A DNA stretch of 64,000 nucleotides from Saxidomus purpurata (GCA_022818135.1 JAFMSR010000001.1:6362911-6426910); one strand, 5' to 3'. Counted from the stretch's first letter, positions 37,688-57,400 are shown. Notes: a model not told the origin generated them from the letters alone. Numbers and translations are program-made.

Positions 37688-38522
37688 CTAACCTTTTTAT
37701 TCTATATCTATTTTATTTTAGTTTAAATTAAAAATGATTCACTGAATATTGTATTTCTGTCATTTTTGTATTTTCCCAGCTTAGTACGAGTGCAAATATA
37801 TATTATTCAGAATAATGTTAGGCCCTAAATAAGCTTTTTATTCTATATTGGCTGTAGTTTGGAGGTAGTGGGAGGTAAATTATTGAAGAAAATGCATTGG
37901 GGAAATCAAAGAGACCGTTGTTAAGAGTTGACCATCAGTTGAAGGTGACTGTTCCTGGTAGTTCCTTCAATTAAAGATACCAGCGATTAATTTTGTGAAA
38001 ATATCCAAATCTGACAGCATTGCAATTACTTGCACTTTTACCCTTTTGTTTTTACAAGCAAACGACAAGTAATCCTGATTTCAAGACGCTAAAACAAACG
38101 CTGTACATAGAGCGCCTACTTCACCCGATTTCATTCGGATCATTTTCACACGTTTCGAGCTTTATCGTATGTTTAACATGGGACTGTTGTACAGTCCAAA
38201 TACGAAAAAAAATACAGGATTTTTGTACGCACGTGCGTCCGGTAATATATTGTACGTTCACGTGTTGCAAAAAAACGTTCACGATTTGTTATATAAAATA
38301 GACATAGAATCACATGAAATAGCGTGCTGTACAAAAGGTGACGTCAATGGCAATGTTTGAAGCACAACAGCATAGAAACCGTAAGAGATATCAACACAAT
38401 GAAATCGGATTTCCATCAAAAATATCTTCAATTATACACAGTGAATATTTCTTGAGAAAATTCGAACATAATATTTGAGGCGCATTTCACCTTAATTCGT
38501 TTGCAGCGAAATGCTTGTTGTT

Positions 38523-38539
38523 TTGGGGGGGGGGGGGGT
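38523..38539. repeat. Poly-G tract
   Basis: A run of about 16 G residues lies within the inter-unit segment. It is not kept in the inverted copy in unit 2. Confidence 0.8.
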
Positions 38540-39149
38540 GTTTTTTAGTGTACACATTGATTTTCAGGTGTGTTTTGGATACTACATTCAGTTTACTAGT
38601 TTCTCATTTCGTATGGAAAATTAAAAACGTGTATCGTAAGATGTTAATAAAATAGATAAACGTAGTAAATTCTTTTTGTACTACATTGTTAGCAATATTT
38701 CAACTATCGATTTGACATTGAAATTAGAAATTTAAGTCTTTACTTTTATACCGTGAATAAATAAAGATAACGCAGTTGCAAGTTGTTGTAATACTAGAGT
38801 ATGTATATTGCAGTAACTAAATGTTTTACCATCGCAGATAGTTCGTCCCTGATGCAAACAAACTTATTTTGGAATACTATAAGTATGAAACCAGATAATG
38901 TTCTGAGCTCTTTTCTACAGTTTTCGTGCTCGATTTGGAAAGGCAATATAAACACGTTTTGGATAATGGATAGTTAATCATATAGTTTTGGGTATAGAAA
39001 AATATCAAAACTGTTTCCAATACAAAACAATGTAAAAACAAGTGTCCCTAGGGTTAGACCTTATGATTTTGCGTAAGAAGATTTTTTTTTTAAATTTCCT
39101 ATATTTTGATGACCCCCGAGTAGGGTCAATTTTCACCCCGAGGACATGA

Positions 39150-39870
39150 TTTGAATAAAGTTGGTAGAGGTCCACAATATAATGCTATACATGAACTATC
39201 TCGGCTTTAGGCCTAGAGACTTTGGAGAATATTCTTAACGTTTTTCCTGTATTACATGTAGTCAAAATAATTATTTCTTATATAAGTCTATGTTAGACAA
39301 GTGACTTACATAGTGAGATCAATTTTAGCAAAGGGGCTTGATTTGAACAAAGTTGGTAGAGGTCCACTACACAATGCAACATGGCAAATGTCTAAGCTCT
39401 TGCCTCTCTCCATTTTAAGAAGACGATTTTTACGTTTTTCCTGTATAACTCTATATGAAAACCAGTGACGCATGGGTGTGGTTAATTTTAAACCAAGTGA
39501 AACTATTTGTTAAAACTTGGTAGAGGTCTACTAGACAATGTTACACATCAACTTCCTAGAGTTCTAGATATTGTGCTTTGTGGAATATTTTTGAATGTTT
39601 ATTTCTTATATAAGTCACTACACAATGCAACACGCCAAATATCTAAGCTCTTGGTACTCTCCGTTTTTAAGAAAACAATTTTCAAAGTGTTTCCTTTCCG
39701 TTAGCGTAACAACTAGATTTCTGCATGTAATTAAATAGTTTGAACAAATATGCAAGAGCTTTATTATAGAAACATCCCTTTAAATCTTCGTTCAAATTGA
39801 CCGAACGGTTTAGTGGCTGTTGTTTGTGACGTCGCATCGATCCAAAATGCTCACCATGAGCCATCGGTTT
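39150..39870. repeat. Dispersed repeat of the 18210 family
   Basis: Diverged units share GGTAGAGGTCCACTACACAA and AAATGTCTAAGCTCTTGCC. The end contains CTCACCATGAGCCATCGG and GGTGAGCTAG, an imperfect hairpin. The counterpart in unit 2 is inverted at 56120-57010. Confidence 0.6.
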
Positions 39871-42449
39871 AGGTGAGCTAGTCTTTCAGAGGCCTTTATG
39901 TATCATAAGGAAAACCAACTATAAGTTAAATGTAATGTCGTTAAGATGACCGTGTAATTAAATATGTTATGACTCTTGAGCCATGGCCTCAAAACTGCAT
40001 AGCAATATCAATTGAAAGGCAAAAGAAACTTTGTCAAAAATGGAATTGTTGTCGAATTGTTCATAAATTTTATCAGGTTTTCGACGTATTAAGTTAACGT
40101 GTGCAATAACTAAACAGAAAATACAATTCTATTAGGTAATTGAACGTATTATGACTCATTAGCCAGGGCCTCAAAACTGCATAGCAAACTCAATTTAAAG
40201 GCGAAAGTAACTGACAGATAAACTTGTCATGCGCTCTAAAATTGGCTATTTCAATCATTGAAACATAGTTTTTACGCAAAGAATGTCATTGTTTTCTCGA
40301 AGAAACTATGGTCGGTGTCGTTTTCATCTTGACTTACCTTATCTGGTTATCTGCAACATTTACTACTTTATCTATCGCGTACCAGTGGGTTGAAGGTCAT
40401 TTACCAGCTGATATGATTGATGAGTTACAATTTTAGCCAGCCAATTTACTATCTAAACTGGCAACATACGGTCTATATATTTCAAAAGATACTGATTTTT
40501 TATGACAGTCCTTATAAAGAAAGGGAATTGATGTCGAATTTGTATGTACATTTTATCAGTTTTTTCACGTGAATTGGTGCAATAACTAAAACAAAAAAAC
40601 AATTTCAACACGTTTTTTTTCTCTTTAACTGCCTCCATATATACTCCAGTTTCACATTTCAGTACAGACTGACCTTTAATATTTCAGGATAAATCGGTAT
40701 GTTCCGTTCCAAACCAAGTTCTAATTATTTTTTTCCGTATGGGAACGTTGAAATGTTTTGTAATATTTATTATGCCTTGGGAATATTTTGACTCTTTTTT
40801 GAGAAATTGTTATGAAACAATACCAGACCCCTATAATGTTGCGTGTCTTTGATCGATGAAACTTCGCCTTTAACTTTTATGAATTAAAGAAGGACTAACA
40901 GCAGTTTCGCGGTCTACAATCGAAATGCCTTCATGTCTTTCTTGCGTTTCGGAATGAAAACTCGAAGACGTGTAATATTTAAAACAATATACAAGTAGAG
41001 AAGATAGAACATTGTCTAATTAAGACAGACTTATTTCATTGTTGGCAAAAGCTTCTAATGTACAATGATACAAATAAAGTAACATTTGACTATGCGTGAG
41101 CCAACTAAAGCCTGCAAAAGTAAGTACTAATCTTTTTCGAAAATCAGAGCATTTTTGTTTGGACTCTACACGTATTTTGTATATTTTCTAAACTCTTTGC
41201 TTATAAAAGCCGGACCTGTAGGTTAATACGCATTTCCGAGATGTAAAGTCAGATATACCTCAGCGCTACAAATATTATTAGCTGCTTGCAAATGTCAGTC
41301 CCAGCTTTTACTAAAATCAGACAAATGAGTGCCGGGTAAAAGAGTAAAATACTTGATATACATGTATTCCTTTTCCTAACCTCAGCACTTTTATTAGCAT
41401 GATGCTAGCACGTGTCATTTGGTATACATACAATCGCACGCTAATGTTTAGCGTTGATTTAACTTTGGTACTAGTTATAACAATGAACAACAAGAAACGA
41501 TGCAGGGCCTACAAAACGAATTGCTACTTAAACCTTAATCTGGCACGTGATATATCATGAATCACGAATTTCTCTGGAAATGTTGAAATAAAAGCACTGT
41601 TTCACATTGTGTGTAGCAATGTTTCATTAAATTCCCTACGAAACACTTAAATGTTGGTCAAATCAGAACGAAGGACGGGCCCTCGATGAACTATTTTATG
41701 CCAAACTCAGAATAGTATTTACAGACGCTTTTCAAAATTTCATGCTCAACATGACATTGGTTTATATCTGCATGACATATTTAAAAGATTAATTGCTTAC
41801 TTATTAATATTGAAGTATTCTTCAAAATAGTTAACACCGTAGTATTATGTCAGAATTTCCCTTTTCTGTGTTGCTGGTACCTATAAGGGTATTTGAATTA
41901 TGAAAAAATAACTAACACGTTTTTGTGCACGATTTATTTCACGGAGGTTATTATGTGTGATATAAAATAAATTAAAGATGTACATCGTAATAAGTAAAGT
42001 AAATAAGACGTTTTTGTGTTAAAATACACGAGTTCGTGGTAAAATGCTGTGTATGAAACAGTGTTTGTTTAATTCAATGCGTGTAAAAGCAAATGTACAA
42101 AATGTGACTTTAAATAATTTTAATAGATATATCGTTCTTTGCCAAGCCTAGATCAGCACTGTTGTATCTTGTTCTGCAGTTTCAGTCGTGTTTGAAGATA
42201 AAAGATCATACTGGTGTACTTCTTCTAGAAAGTTTTACACTCGTATGTGATCAAACACATGTATCCGCACATTGTCAACGACCGTGTTTTCCATGTTTCA
42301 ATGACTGTCCCCGTGGTTTTTTGTTCTGGATAAATTCTGAAATCTAATGAGAGTAAGTACAGGTAAGAAAATTGGAATAAGATGCACTTAACCTACACTT
42401 CAATATCATCAATTACACATGTAATGCAAACTTACTGAAATTGTCTGGC

Positions 42450-43500
42450 AAGATTTATTGCGATAAATGAAAATTGACTGTAAATGTCCAAGAACACAAA
42501 AGTAATGATTTTTCAAAAAGGTGGGAGAATAAATACAAACATAAAATAAAAATCACTTGTGATAGGACCGAAATAGAAATTATTAAAAAGTTTACCTATC
42601 TAGGAATAATTTACATCAGGAGGATCTTTTTCAGTAATTTACGAATCCCTGTTGGGCCAGGCTTTAAAAGCAATTTATAAGATTAAAAAATATTTGTTGA
42701 AATTTACTGATATAAACATAAAACATATTTTGGAACTTTTTGATATACTTAATTATGGATGTGAGGTCTGGGGGTAAATGAGGCAAATACAATAGAAAAC
42801 ACACTCCTACACTTTTGTAAAAATATTTTAATCGTTAAATAACAAACACAAAACAATTTTATATACGGTAAACTCGGTAGATTGTTGCTGAAGTACGATC
42901 GGATAATCCGAGTGATTTAAAACTGGCTGAAACTTTTAAAATGTGGAAATGTGAAATACATTAAACAAGCCTACATGATCTAGAATGAAAACCAAATGGC
43001 AAGAATTGGGCTATTTTTGTTAAACCTATACTAGAAATTCGGGGTTCAACTACGCTTGGTATTTCTGACAAGTAGGCAATGACAAACTATACAATTAAAA
43101 TCAAAGTTAAAGCTTCAACTTTCAGGTTATTTTCAGACTTCAGTTTAAAACAATACTTACAAAATATTAAATGTAAAAAGTTCAGGTACGCCTTTACAAG
43201 GTTGAAACTATCGTCGAACAGACTAACTATTGAAACCGGAAGATGGCCAAACCAAGAAAAATACCACGCAACGAAAGAAAACGTTTAACTTGCAACAAAT
43301 TAGAAGATGCATTTCATTTTTATTAGAATGTGAATTTTTTAAAGACTTAGGAACTCAATACATCAAAAGGTATTACTGGAAACGGTCAAATATTCCGAAA
43401 TCTATTGAATTGTTAACCAGCGAAAATTACAATTAAGCGATCTATACATTTAAATATTTCGAACGACGAAACATAATGTTCTACTGAATGTACACCTTTT
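42450..43500 (+). pseudogene. Degenerate non-LTR (LINE) reverse transcriptase 3' part
   Basis: Recognisable pieces occur in order across frames: KKFTYLGIIY, then a piece ending IKHILELFDILNYGCEVWG, then LKLSSNRLTIETGRW, and finally FLLECEFFKDLG and IKRYYWKRSNIPKSIELLTS. This is the region after the reverse transcriptase active site, ending in a Cys/His-type tail, as seen in many mollusc LINEs. Frameshifts and stops lie between the pieces. The 5' part, including the catalytic Asp pair, is missing. It lies between blocks shared with units 1 and 3, so it was inserted in unit 2 only. Confidence 0.7.
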
Positions 43501-43861
43501 CCCTCCGCCCATTAAACTCTGCCCGATCTTACACAAACTGCTTTCCTATACATACACTTTCATATTTTCAAAAATTATGACATTATAGATTCAATTTTTT
43601 TCCGACATGGATAAAGTTATCATGCAATGTTTTGTCGTACAAGATGCTTCTTAATAACTCTTAAAAGGAAATCTATTGAAGTAGCAAGCAACGGAATTTG
43701 ATAAAGTAAAAAAATATTTATATCGGATGGTAGAAATATATGACTATATTCACTGGGGTATGCACAGAAGTTAACCCAACTTGCATTGGGGAGATATCCC
43801 ACGGTCGGTCGGGACAATACACAATCTAAACAACAACAACTTGTTAAGCGAAGAAGGCTGG

Positions 43862-48963
<5,102 letters not shown>

Positions 48964-49749
48964 CTTACGCCAGGTTTTAAAAGCAAAAAATAAACCTTTT
49001 TACGCAATTAAGTTGGTTTAATTTTCGAAAGTGCACATCGAACAATTGCTTTTATTATATATGAAAGTTTACATGATTTGCTCTATCATTTTAATACTAA
49101 GTTCAAAGCGTAATATATTCTCGTCAATGACAAAGTATAATGCCGAGTATCTGTGACTTTCACAGGATAATTTGCGGGAAAAACATGTGACATGTACTAG
49201 TTTGAATCATTAATTATGAATGCCAATTGTTCCAAATCATGTGTTTTCTTATAAGCATGATGGATGATGGTGCTAAAGTACTTCTTTTTTCATTAATTAG
49301 TTCTGCTTTACACTCGACTAACCTGAACTACTTGAAATGATACATAATTTACAGAATTATATAAACCTGGTGCTGCTTTATTTATATCGTCGTGCAGCAA
49401 ATTGGGTAAGACTAATTAACTGATAGATTTAAGTTGAAATGGATAAGACGTATAATTATAATGTTGTACATTATAAAATTATGTTTCGGTTAGTATATGG
49501 TTTTGCTGACCTGTTAAAAAATGATATTGAATTCGTCGTCCACGGCTTATGTTTCTATTATATATAACAGGTTTGCAAAACTTTATACTGATCGAAACAT
49601 TAGTAGTAAGTTAATATATCGTATACCTCATACAAAGTAGTCAAACTATGCGAAAATAATAACAGAAAGGACGCCTTGCACAGGTCTACTGGTTATTTCT
49701 CAGGCTACACATACACGTGATTGTTATCGACAGATCTGAATTAAGTATA

Positions 49750-52700
49750 TTTAATACAAGTTTATAATATGTTGTTTCAACCCATGTTAATATCAATTAA
49801 AGGATGCTATGTTATGCTACATGTGCTACAACTGATCTATACATTTACACATATTCTTTTGTTTTTTTATACTTTAAAGGTTGAGGGCTGTCTGCAAAAA
49901 AACCGTTTGGTATCTATTAAACTAGTGAATCATACGTGTGTTACAAAGTGTGTCACTGTTATAGATTTACACCAGCAATTTTAGTGAATTAATAGCCCCA
50001 GCTAAATGAAATAAATAACTGAAAAAGAACAACTGGAACGTGTATAAGTATGTCTGTTATCTTCAAATTTTCTTTAACCCACTGGGACCTTGTCTCTTAG
50101 GGGATAATTGTTCTTACAGTCATAAATAATGTAATCATGGTAAGTTGAATTGAATCAGTTCTACTAGTTTCAGACAACGAATAAGAATTCTTACTTTTCT
50201 ATAACAAATATTCAAAAAAGTACTACATGCACCTTGATTGCCTTAGTCCTTAAACAACTCATAGGGCAGGGTGTAGATTGATCATTAAAATATTTGCGAC
50301 AATTACAATTAAATTTTGATAAAAGATTGCAGAGAAATAGAACTTTTCATATTGAATATAGAATAAAATAACAATAAAAGGGCAACATAGCCATTCTTTA
50401 CGAAAGTTGCGCGTACGTCGCAGTATCATGCTATTGTATACTTATATTTTGATTCATGAAATTATGTCTAATGGTTCTTTTGTTATGTATGCAAGGTTCT
50501 ATGGGTTCATTTCCTGTCCAAGTGGGTTGGATCTTTAAAATTTATTTATAAGAGGATCGTTATTTATGTTACTGTTTTATGCACATATTTCTATTTTAAC
50601 TTTTCTTTTTTATTTTGTTTTTGTTTTGAAATTGCTTTTCAGTTCTTTACATGCAAGACGGCGGAGAAAGAATGTTCGAATAGTCTTTATAAATCTTAAA
50701 AACCCGTGCTCAGTGAGAACCATTCTGAATACGTTTAATGCATTGAAACGATTTGAAAAGAAAGAATCAAGCCAGACTCGAACCTGCAAAGGCTGGAATG
50801 CAAGTCAATTGCCTCAGCCACATTATCAGATACAGTACGAAATTGATTTGTTTGATATCAATCGCTTCTTATTTTTCATCTGAATATTACAGACAGCTGA
50901 CGATCTCCTATGGATTCGCCACCAATACAAAAACATATAGCAAGGAGAATGAAACTCATCTCCCATAACTGCAGATCGAATTAACCTAATTATTCATCTA
51001 ATCCCCAAAAGCTATAAGCCTGACAAGTTTGACGCAGCATGTATAGTATAGAAAACAAACAGTAAACTGTGAATTTCATGTACTGGCAAAATGCCTTAGA
51101 ACTATTTTTCCTTATTCCAGTATACAGTAAATGTTCCAGCAATGTTAGGTTGGAAGGAAGATTATACTTTCATAGTTACAAAATTATTTATTGTACCGTT
51201 AGTACGTTAAACAAGGATCCTGTAAAAGATTCCTTGACTGGTGGGATTCTGTTGTTACATTTATTTCAAAACACTCTTCTGTATTTCACACTGCTAGCGT
51301 TTAATTCCTGAAAATTGCTTTTCAAAACTAAAGGCTGAATAACTGTCAAATTTACAAATCAATAAAAAATAGAATTAATCGCTTGTATTTCTTTAGGAAT
51401 AGTTTTGGCCTTCCTAGCGTCTACATAATACAATATTTGAATTTCGTCATTTTTCACAGGAGAGAACTAACGAGGCAGTAATAGATTGCATTTAAAACTC
51501 CTTTGTACAATGTTATTTATCTGTTTCTAGTCTAACACATTAACACATATCAGAAAATGCATAGACTATGCATTAGTTGTGATCATATTTATGAAAGACT
51601 CATAAAGTTTTAAGACTTTTTCTGTAAAATAATTTGAAACTGAAAGGTTTTAGAGGTAATGTTTAAAATGTTCAATATCACAGGTGGAAATTAGTCACGC
51701 GCTTTGCTTGTGATGTTTTCTGACGAATCTAAGTCATTTCCTAAGACACCTTTGTGCATCTATCTATAATTCAGACAATTAGTTATGGAAGGGAAGTCGC
51801 TTTAAGAGGTGTACCTGGCAAGCAATGCTTTACCAACGAATTGGAAACATGTTCAAAATGAATAATTGTGAACGGTTTTTTAAATTTTCTTGTCGGATAC
51901 AACGATAAGTGAGTTTTCTATTTATCCATATGTTAAACTACATGTACAACGTATTTGTAGTTTTAACTTACTTTATTAACTTTGTAATACTTATATAAAA
52001 GAGGCATTTTCTTGCACAGAAAAACAACATTATTTTGTGGCCAATGTAGACAGGCTGAAATAGAATTAATTTACTCAAACTGACTCTCAATTAAATACAA
52101 AGGCAAAATAACCAGATGATTCTGTTTTCCAACACAAGCAGCTGTTTTTCCTACATAAACATATAGGGAAAACATGTATTTTATTTTATGGTAACATACA
52201 ACACGTTTTACAAGGACGACGTACCGTTAATGATGTAATGACGTGACATATGTATACAAGAGCGTCCAACCACATTTTGTGTTATAAAGTTACATGATGT
52301 TCTACTACGCGTTCAATTAAGTCCGGAGTAGTATTCAAAGAAAATGACAGGTTTGAATTGAAATGATAAATTGTTTACTATATTTGATCGTTTGATTAAA
52401 TGTTTTTCGGGTGTAAAAAAATTAAATCACTCGTGCAACAAACTTGTGATTTAAGTACTATCCGAGCTCCTGACTATATTTTACTCAAGTTTTATATCAT
52501 CTTATATCTTTCAATTAAAGCTATAAACCGATATTAAATTCGACGTCAAAAGTTTGACATTGTAACCGCTATGCACGGATTTTTGAAGTCAAAATTGAAA
52601 TAAATGACTGCGATTTTTGTTAAAATTTTTATGTTCTTTGAATAAGTGAAAATTTTATGCACAACTTGAAACTTTGTCAGATAAATAATGCTGTTTATAA

Positions 52701-52925
52701 CAAAATAGTAATGATGTAAAGACATGAAATAAGCAGTATGTTAATAATGATAACGTATATACATACTGAAAAATAAAATATCTACTTCACCGAAAAATAA
52801 AATATCTAATTCATTTAATTGTAGTTAGTTATATAAATTATCACAAAATCTTGCTTGCCATAATAACTATGATATTGACGAAATCATCCTGGAATATGGC
52901 CAGTTGTTGCACAGACAGGAGGAAT
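49750..52925. other. Duplicated non-coding stretch 5' of lectin copy 2
   Basis: It parallels 32716-35336. It contains an extra tRNA-like head near 50768-50825 on the minus strand (GCAGGTTCGAGTCTGGC). Unit 1's open frames are not conserved here. Confidence 0.5.
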
Positions 52926-52929
52926 TAAA

Positions 52930-53005
52930 CAGGTCCCGGTCAAATTCCGCTGATGGGGTTCGAACCGGCAACCTTCGAATGAAGTGCCCGCCGCTCTACA
53001 TCTAC
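52930..53005 (-). mobile_element. tRNA-like sequence (minus strand), unit 2 copy
   Basis: This is the counterpart of 35338-35412, with the same GGTTCGAAC(C)-type B box and a few substitutions. Confidence 0.4.
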
Positions 53006-53131
53006 ACATCGGCGTCTCTCTTCATAGTGTTTACTTCAATCCAGATCGTTTCCTTTCACACATTTTTAAATGCATAGGTTTGTTCGATTTTCCGTGCGAT
53101 AACATTGACCTCTTTCAATCATGGTCCATGG

Positions 53132-53188
53132 ATGAATACAAATGCCATCTGCAGTCTATCCTCATGTTTAATAATAGCGAAAAGGCAG
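53132..53188 (+). pseudogene. Damaged copy of the candidate secreted-peptide exon 1
   Basis: It matches 35537-35615 but lacks 22 bp that encode the second half of the hydrophobic core (the loss is flanked by CGA on both sides in unit 1). This shifts the frame before the same GCAG|GTAAGA donor. The exon 2 region is cut by the breakpoint at about 54457. Confidence 0.4.
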
Positions 53189-53647
53189 GTAAGAAAGAAA
53201 TGTTTTACTTTAATTTGGTCGTTTAAATTGTCTTTCATATTTTATAATCACGACAGGTTGGAAGTTTGTGCTAGCAAATCAGTTTTCCGTCACAAGTTTC
53301 ATATGCAAAGATTACAATGTAACATATGTGTAATGCATATGCCATAAATGTGAAAAAGACGTACATATCAAATAGAAAGACAACCACATTACAGAGGGAT
53401 AAACAGACGGGAAAGAGTGCTAAAGATAATTTAAGAAAACAAGAAAACATTAACATTACACAATTTCAAAACAGAATTAGATATGGGTAGATATGTGGAT
53501 AAGGATGAGACAGTTGAGTTTACTCATTATCGGCCTATGTGGCAGAAGACCAGAGTGTGGTCCCCGGCAAGGAAACATGGGATGTGCCCTACGACAATGC
53601 ACCTAGCACAACACCAAGCTGTGAATGAGTTTATCACTCATTTTAAG

Positions 53648-53680
53648 AAAAAAAAAAAAAAATAAAAAAAAAAAAAAAAA

Positions 53681-53747
<67 letters not shown>

Positions 53748-53776
53748 ATTAAAAAAAAAAAAAAAAAAAAAAAAAA
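53648..53776. repeat. Poly-A block, unit 2 only
   Basis: About 125 bases are almost all A with a few T. In unit 1 the flanks (ATCACTCGTGCAAATAAACC near 36050) are joined directly. It could be an inserted retroposon tail or an assembly artefact. Confidence 0.8.
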
Positions 53777-54095
53777 GTGCAAATAAACCAGGCCCCGTGA
53801 TAATAAAACTTTTAGATAACTAGAGAAGCCATTTTGAAAGTCATTTCAAATTCTTACAGAAAGCAAGTTAGACACATTTATTAAATGTTTTGATATTATA
53901 TTTATTAAAAGTTTGAGCACGAAACTGAGTTGAGTTATAATCACGGTCCGGGAACCTATTAAATTAAAAAAAAAAATAATTTCGCAGCTTGTTTATTGTC
54001 AATATTTATCTTCGGTTTTCTTCTTACGAAAATGCACGTGGCAAATCTTGTGACATCTAAAAATCTTTTACACAGATAAAACAAATAGAAGGGAT

Positions 54096-54320
54096 GGGTG
54101 CAGTGGTGTCATTTCGTTAACGCTCTGGACTACTAATCTGGAGGTCTCGAGTCCGAATCCCGCCGTGGCACTGGAAATAACAAACACTTTTTAGTGTTTC
54201 CAACCCATTTAGAGATGTTTCGGTTAGAAACCAAGATGTAGTCTCATGTGTATCGGTGCTATACACCGACAATTTAAAAGAACTAAGGGGTATATTCGTA
54301 AAAGAGATAGGGTCTAGTAC
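54096..54320 (+). mobile_element. SINE with tRNA-like head, unit 2 copy
   Basis: This is the counterpart of 36374-36595. It has the CTCTGGACTACTAATCTGGA head, AGTCCGAATCCC B box and TTTTTAGTGTTTCCAACC body, and has diverged from the unit 1 copy. Confidence 0.55.
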
Positions 54321-54459
54321 TATTGAACACTAACAGATGCTAATCAGAAGCATACATTCACGAGCTGAACATGCAAGTATGAGAGAGATCAGTTTTGTTC
54401 ATTAATGTATTTTGTATATCGCTGTTTATATGACGTGTTCCTTCTTTTGCATAGAATTA

Positions 54460-57400
54460 TCCTGAAGTATTTAAGGTCAGTCTGTGCTGAAATGTGGAAC
54501 TGAAGTATATATGGAGGCAGTAAGAGAACAAAAACATGATAAAATTGCATTTTTAGAGTGATTGCACCAATTAGCTTAATACGTGAAAACCCTAATAAAA
54601 ATGTACATACAAACTCGACAACAATTCCATTTCTTTAGAAGGACTGTCATAAAAAAAGAAGTATCTTTAAAAATATACACGACCGTAGTAGAAATGCGTT
54701 CTTCATTTTTGTAAAGTGCATACTCCTTTTTATGTGTATTGCTTTCTGCCATTTTTATGTTTCCCACTAATAATGTATTTACTAAAGCTTACTTTCCAAT
54801 TTACAGAAATCTTAATTGTAGAATCACACTGGATAACTGACAGGTAGATTCGTTATGTATCAAGGACACCAAAAATCTAGCTATTTGAGGAAAAATCACA
54901 TTCACTTTATTACATGTTCTTACGTCATTACCTCAGCAGACAGGATGTTTTGCTTTCCATGACACATATCAGCCCAGTAGCGAATATTGCCTGTTTAGAT
55001 AGTAAATTGGCTTGCTAAACTTGTAACTTACCGATTATATCAGCTGGTAAATGACCTTCACCCTATTGGTACGCGATAAATAAAGTAGTTAATGGTGCAG
55101 ATAACCAGATAAGGTAAGTCCAGATGAAAACGACACCGACCATAGTTTCATTGTGAAACAGTGACATTCTATGCGCAAAAACTATGTTCAATGATTAAAA
55201 TAACCAATTTTAGAGCGCTTGACAAGTTTAATTGTCAATTACTTTCCCCTTTCAATTGAGTTTGCTTTGCAGTTTTGAGGCCCTGGCTAAGGAGTCATAA
55301 TACATTCAATTACCTATTACCAATTAACTTAATACGTGCATAAACTAATGAAATTTACGTACAAATTCGACAACAATTCCATTTTTTATAAGGATTGTCA
55401 TTAAAGAAAGAAGTATCTTTTAAAATATACACGACAGTAGTAGAAATGCGTTCTTCATCAATGTAAAGTACATAATTCTTTTTATGTGCATTGCTTACTG
55501 CCATTTTTATGTTTCCCACTCACAATATATGCACTAAAACTGACCTTCCTATTTACAGAAATCTTAAATGAAGAATTACACTGGATAACTGACAGTTAGA
55601 TTTAATACGTGTCAAGGACTGCAAAAATCCAGCTACTTGAGGAAAAAATCGCATTCACTTTATTACATTTACGTACGCCATTACCTCAGTAGATAGGTTT
55701 TTCACATTCAATGACACATATCAGCCCAGTAGCAAATGTTGACAGTTTAGATAGTAATTTGGCTTGCCAGAATTGTAACCTACCAATCAAAGGAGCTTGT
55801 AAATGACCTTCGTCCCACTGATACGTCATAAATAAAGTAGTAAATGGCGAAGAAAACAGGATAAGGTAAGTCAAACTCTAAACGACACCGGCCATAGCTT
55901 TTTTTGTGAAACAGTGACATTCTATGCGCAAAAGCTATGTTTCAATTATTAAAACAGCCAATTTTAGAGCGCATGACAAAGTTTCTTTCGCCTTTCATTT
56001 GATATTGCAAGGCAGTTTTGAAGCCCTGGCTCAAGATTCATAATACATTTAATTACACGGTCATCTTAACGACATAACATGCAACTAATAAATAGCTTTC
56101 TTTATAATCAATAAAGGCCTCTGAAAGTTTAGCTCACCTGAACCGGTGGCTCACGGTGAGCTTTTTTGGGTCGATGCGACGTCCACAGTTTGCTTCAAAC
56201 AACAGCCACTAAACCGCTCGGTCAATTTCAACGAAAAGATTTAAAGGGATGTTTCTATAATAAAGCTCTTGTATATTTGTTCAAACTATTAAATTACATA
56301 CAGAAATCTAGTTGTTATGCCAACGGTAAAACTTTAAAAATTGTTTTCTTAAAATCGGAGGGTATCAAGAGCTTAGATATTTGGCGTGTTGCATTGTGTA
56401 GTGACTTATATCAGAAATGAACGTTCAAACAATATTCTACAAAGCACACGGTCTAGAACTCAGATAGTTGGTGTGTAACATTGTCTAGTAGACCTCTTCC
56501 AAGTTTTACCAAATAGTTTTACTTGGTTCAAAATTGACCACACCCATGCGTCACTGGTTTTCATAATATAGACTTATACCGGAAAAACGTAAATATCGTC
56601 TTCTTAAACTGGAGAGTACCAAAGCTTAGACATTTGGCATGTTGCATTGTGTAGTGGACCTCTACCAACTTTGTTCAAATCATGTCCCTGAACTAAAATT
56701 GATCAAACAGTGAGGGTCACTCGTTTAACATAGACTTATATAAGAAAGAAACGTTCAAAAATATTCTACAAATCACAAGGTCTAGAACTCATACAGTTGG
56801 TGTGCTACATGGTGTAGAAGACCTCTACTAAATTTTAATAAATAATTTCACTTTGTTCAAAATTGTCCACACCAATGCGCCACTGGTTTTTATTTTGACT
56901 ACATGTTATACAGGAAAAACGTTAAGAATATTCTCCAAAGTCTCTAGGCCTAAAGCTTAGATAGTTCATGTATAGCATTATATTGTGGACCTCTACCAAC
57001 TTTATTCAAATCATGTCCTCGGGGTGAAAAATGACCCTACTCGGGGGTCATCAAAATATAGGAAATTAAAAAAAAAATCTTCTTACGCAAAATCGTAAGG
57101 TCTAACCCTTGGGACACTTGTTTTTACATTGTTTTGTATTGGAAACAGTTTTGATATTTTTCTATACCCAAAACTATATGATTAACTATCCATTATCCAA
57201 AACGTGTTTATATTGCCTTTCCAAATCGAGCACGATAACTGTAGAAAAGAGCTCAGAACATTATCTCGTTTATTTCCGTGTTTGTTTCATACTTATAGTA
57301 TTCCAAAATAAGTTTGCTTGCATCAGGGACGAACTATCTGCGATGGTAAAATATTCAGCTACTGCAATATACATACTGTAGTATTACAACAACTTGCAAC

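Larger units (their letters stand above)
37545..40690 (+). repeat. Inter-unit segment, forward copy
   Basis: The segment is the reverse complement of 54460-59195 with indels. Matching pairs include AAAGCGCGGTGAATGCAAAC versus its complement near 59175, the CAAGACGCTAAAACAAACGC region versus 58560, and GCCTCCATATATACTCCAGT versus 54510. Unit 2's copy is longer, partly through an internal duplication. Open frames 38020-38301 (+) and 58365-58655 (-) are homologous to each other but lack a conserved start and shift frame at the ends. I do not call a gene. Confidence 0.75.
28740..40695. repeat. Tandem unit 1 of the lectin array
   Basis: The left part (28740-29280) matches 41915-42380 and 59770-60200, for example the GATTCAGTCGTGTTTGAAGA and TGTCAACGACCGTGT segments. 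The lectin gene, the 31.0-36.75 kb stretch and the segment at 37545-40690 all have counterparts in unit 2. Unit edges were set by eye where similarity begins or breaks. Confidence 0.75.

Noticed and set aside
38020..38301. 93-codon frame shared with the inverted copy at 58365-58655
   Set aside because: The shared peptide (TLYIERLLHPISFGSF and similar) is explained by DNA duplication; starts and ends differ and there is no conserved start context or domain.
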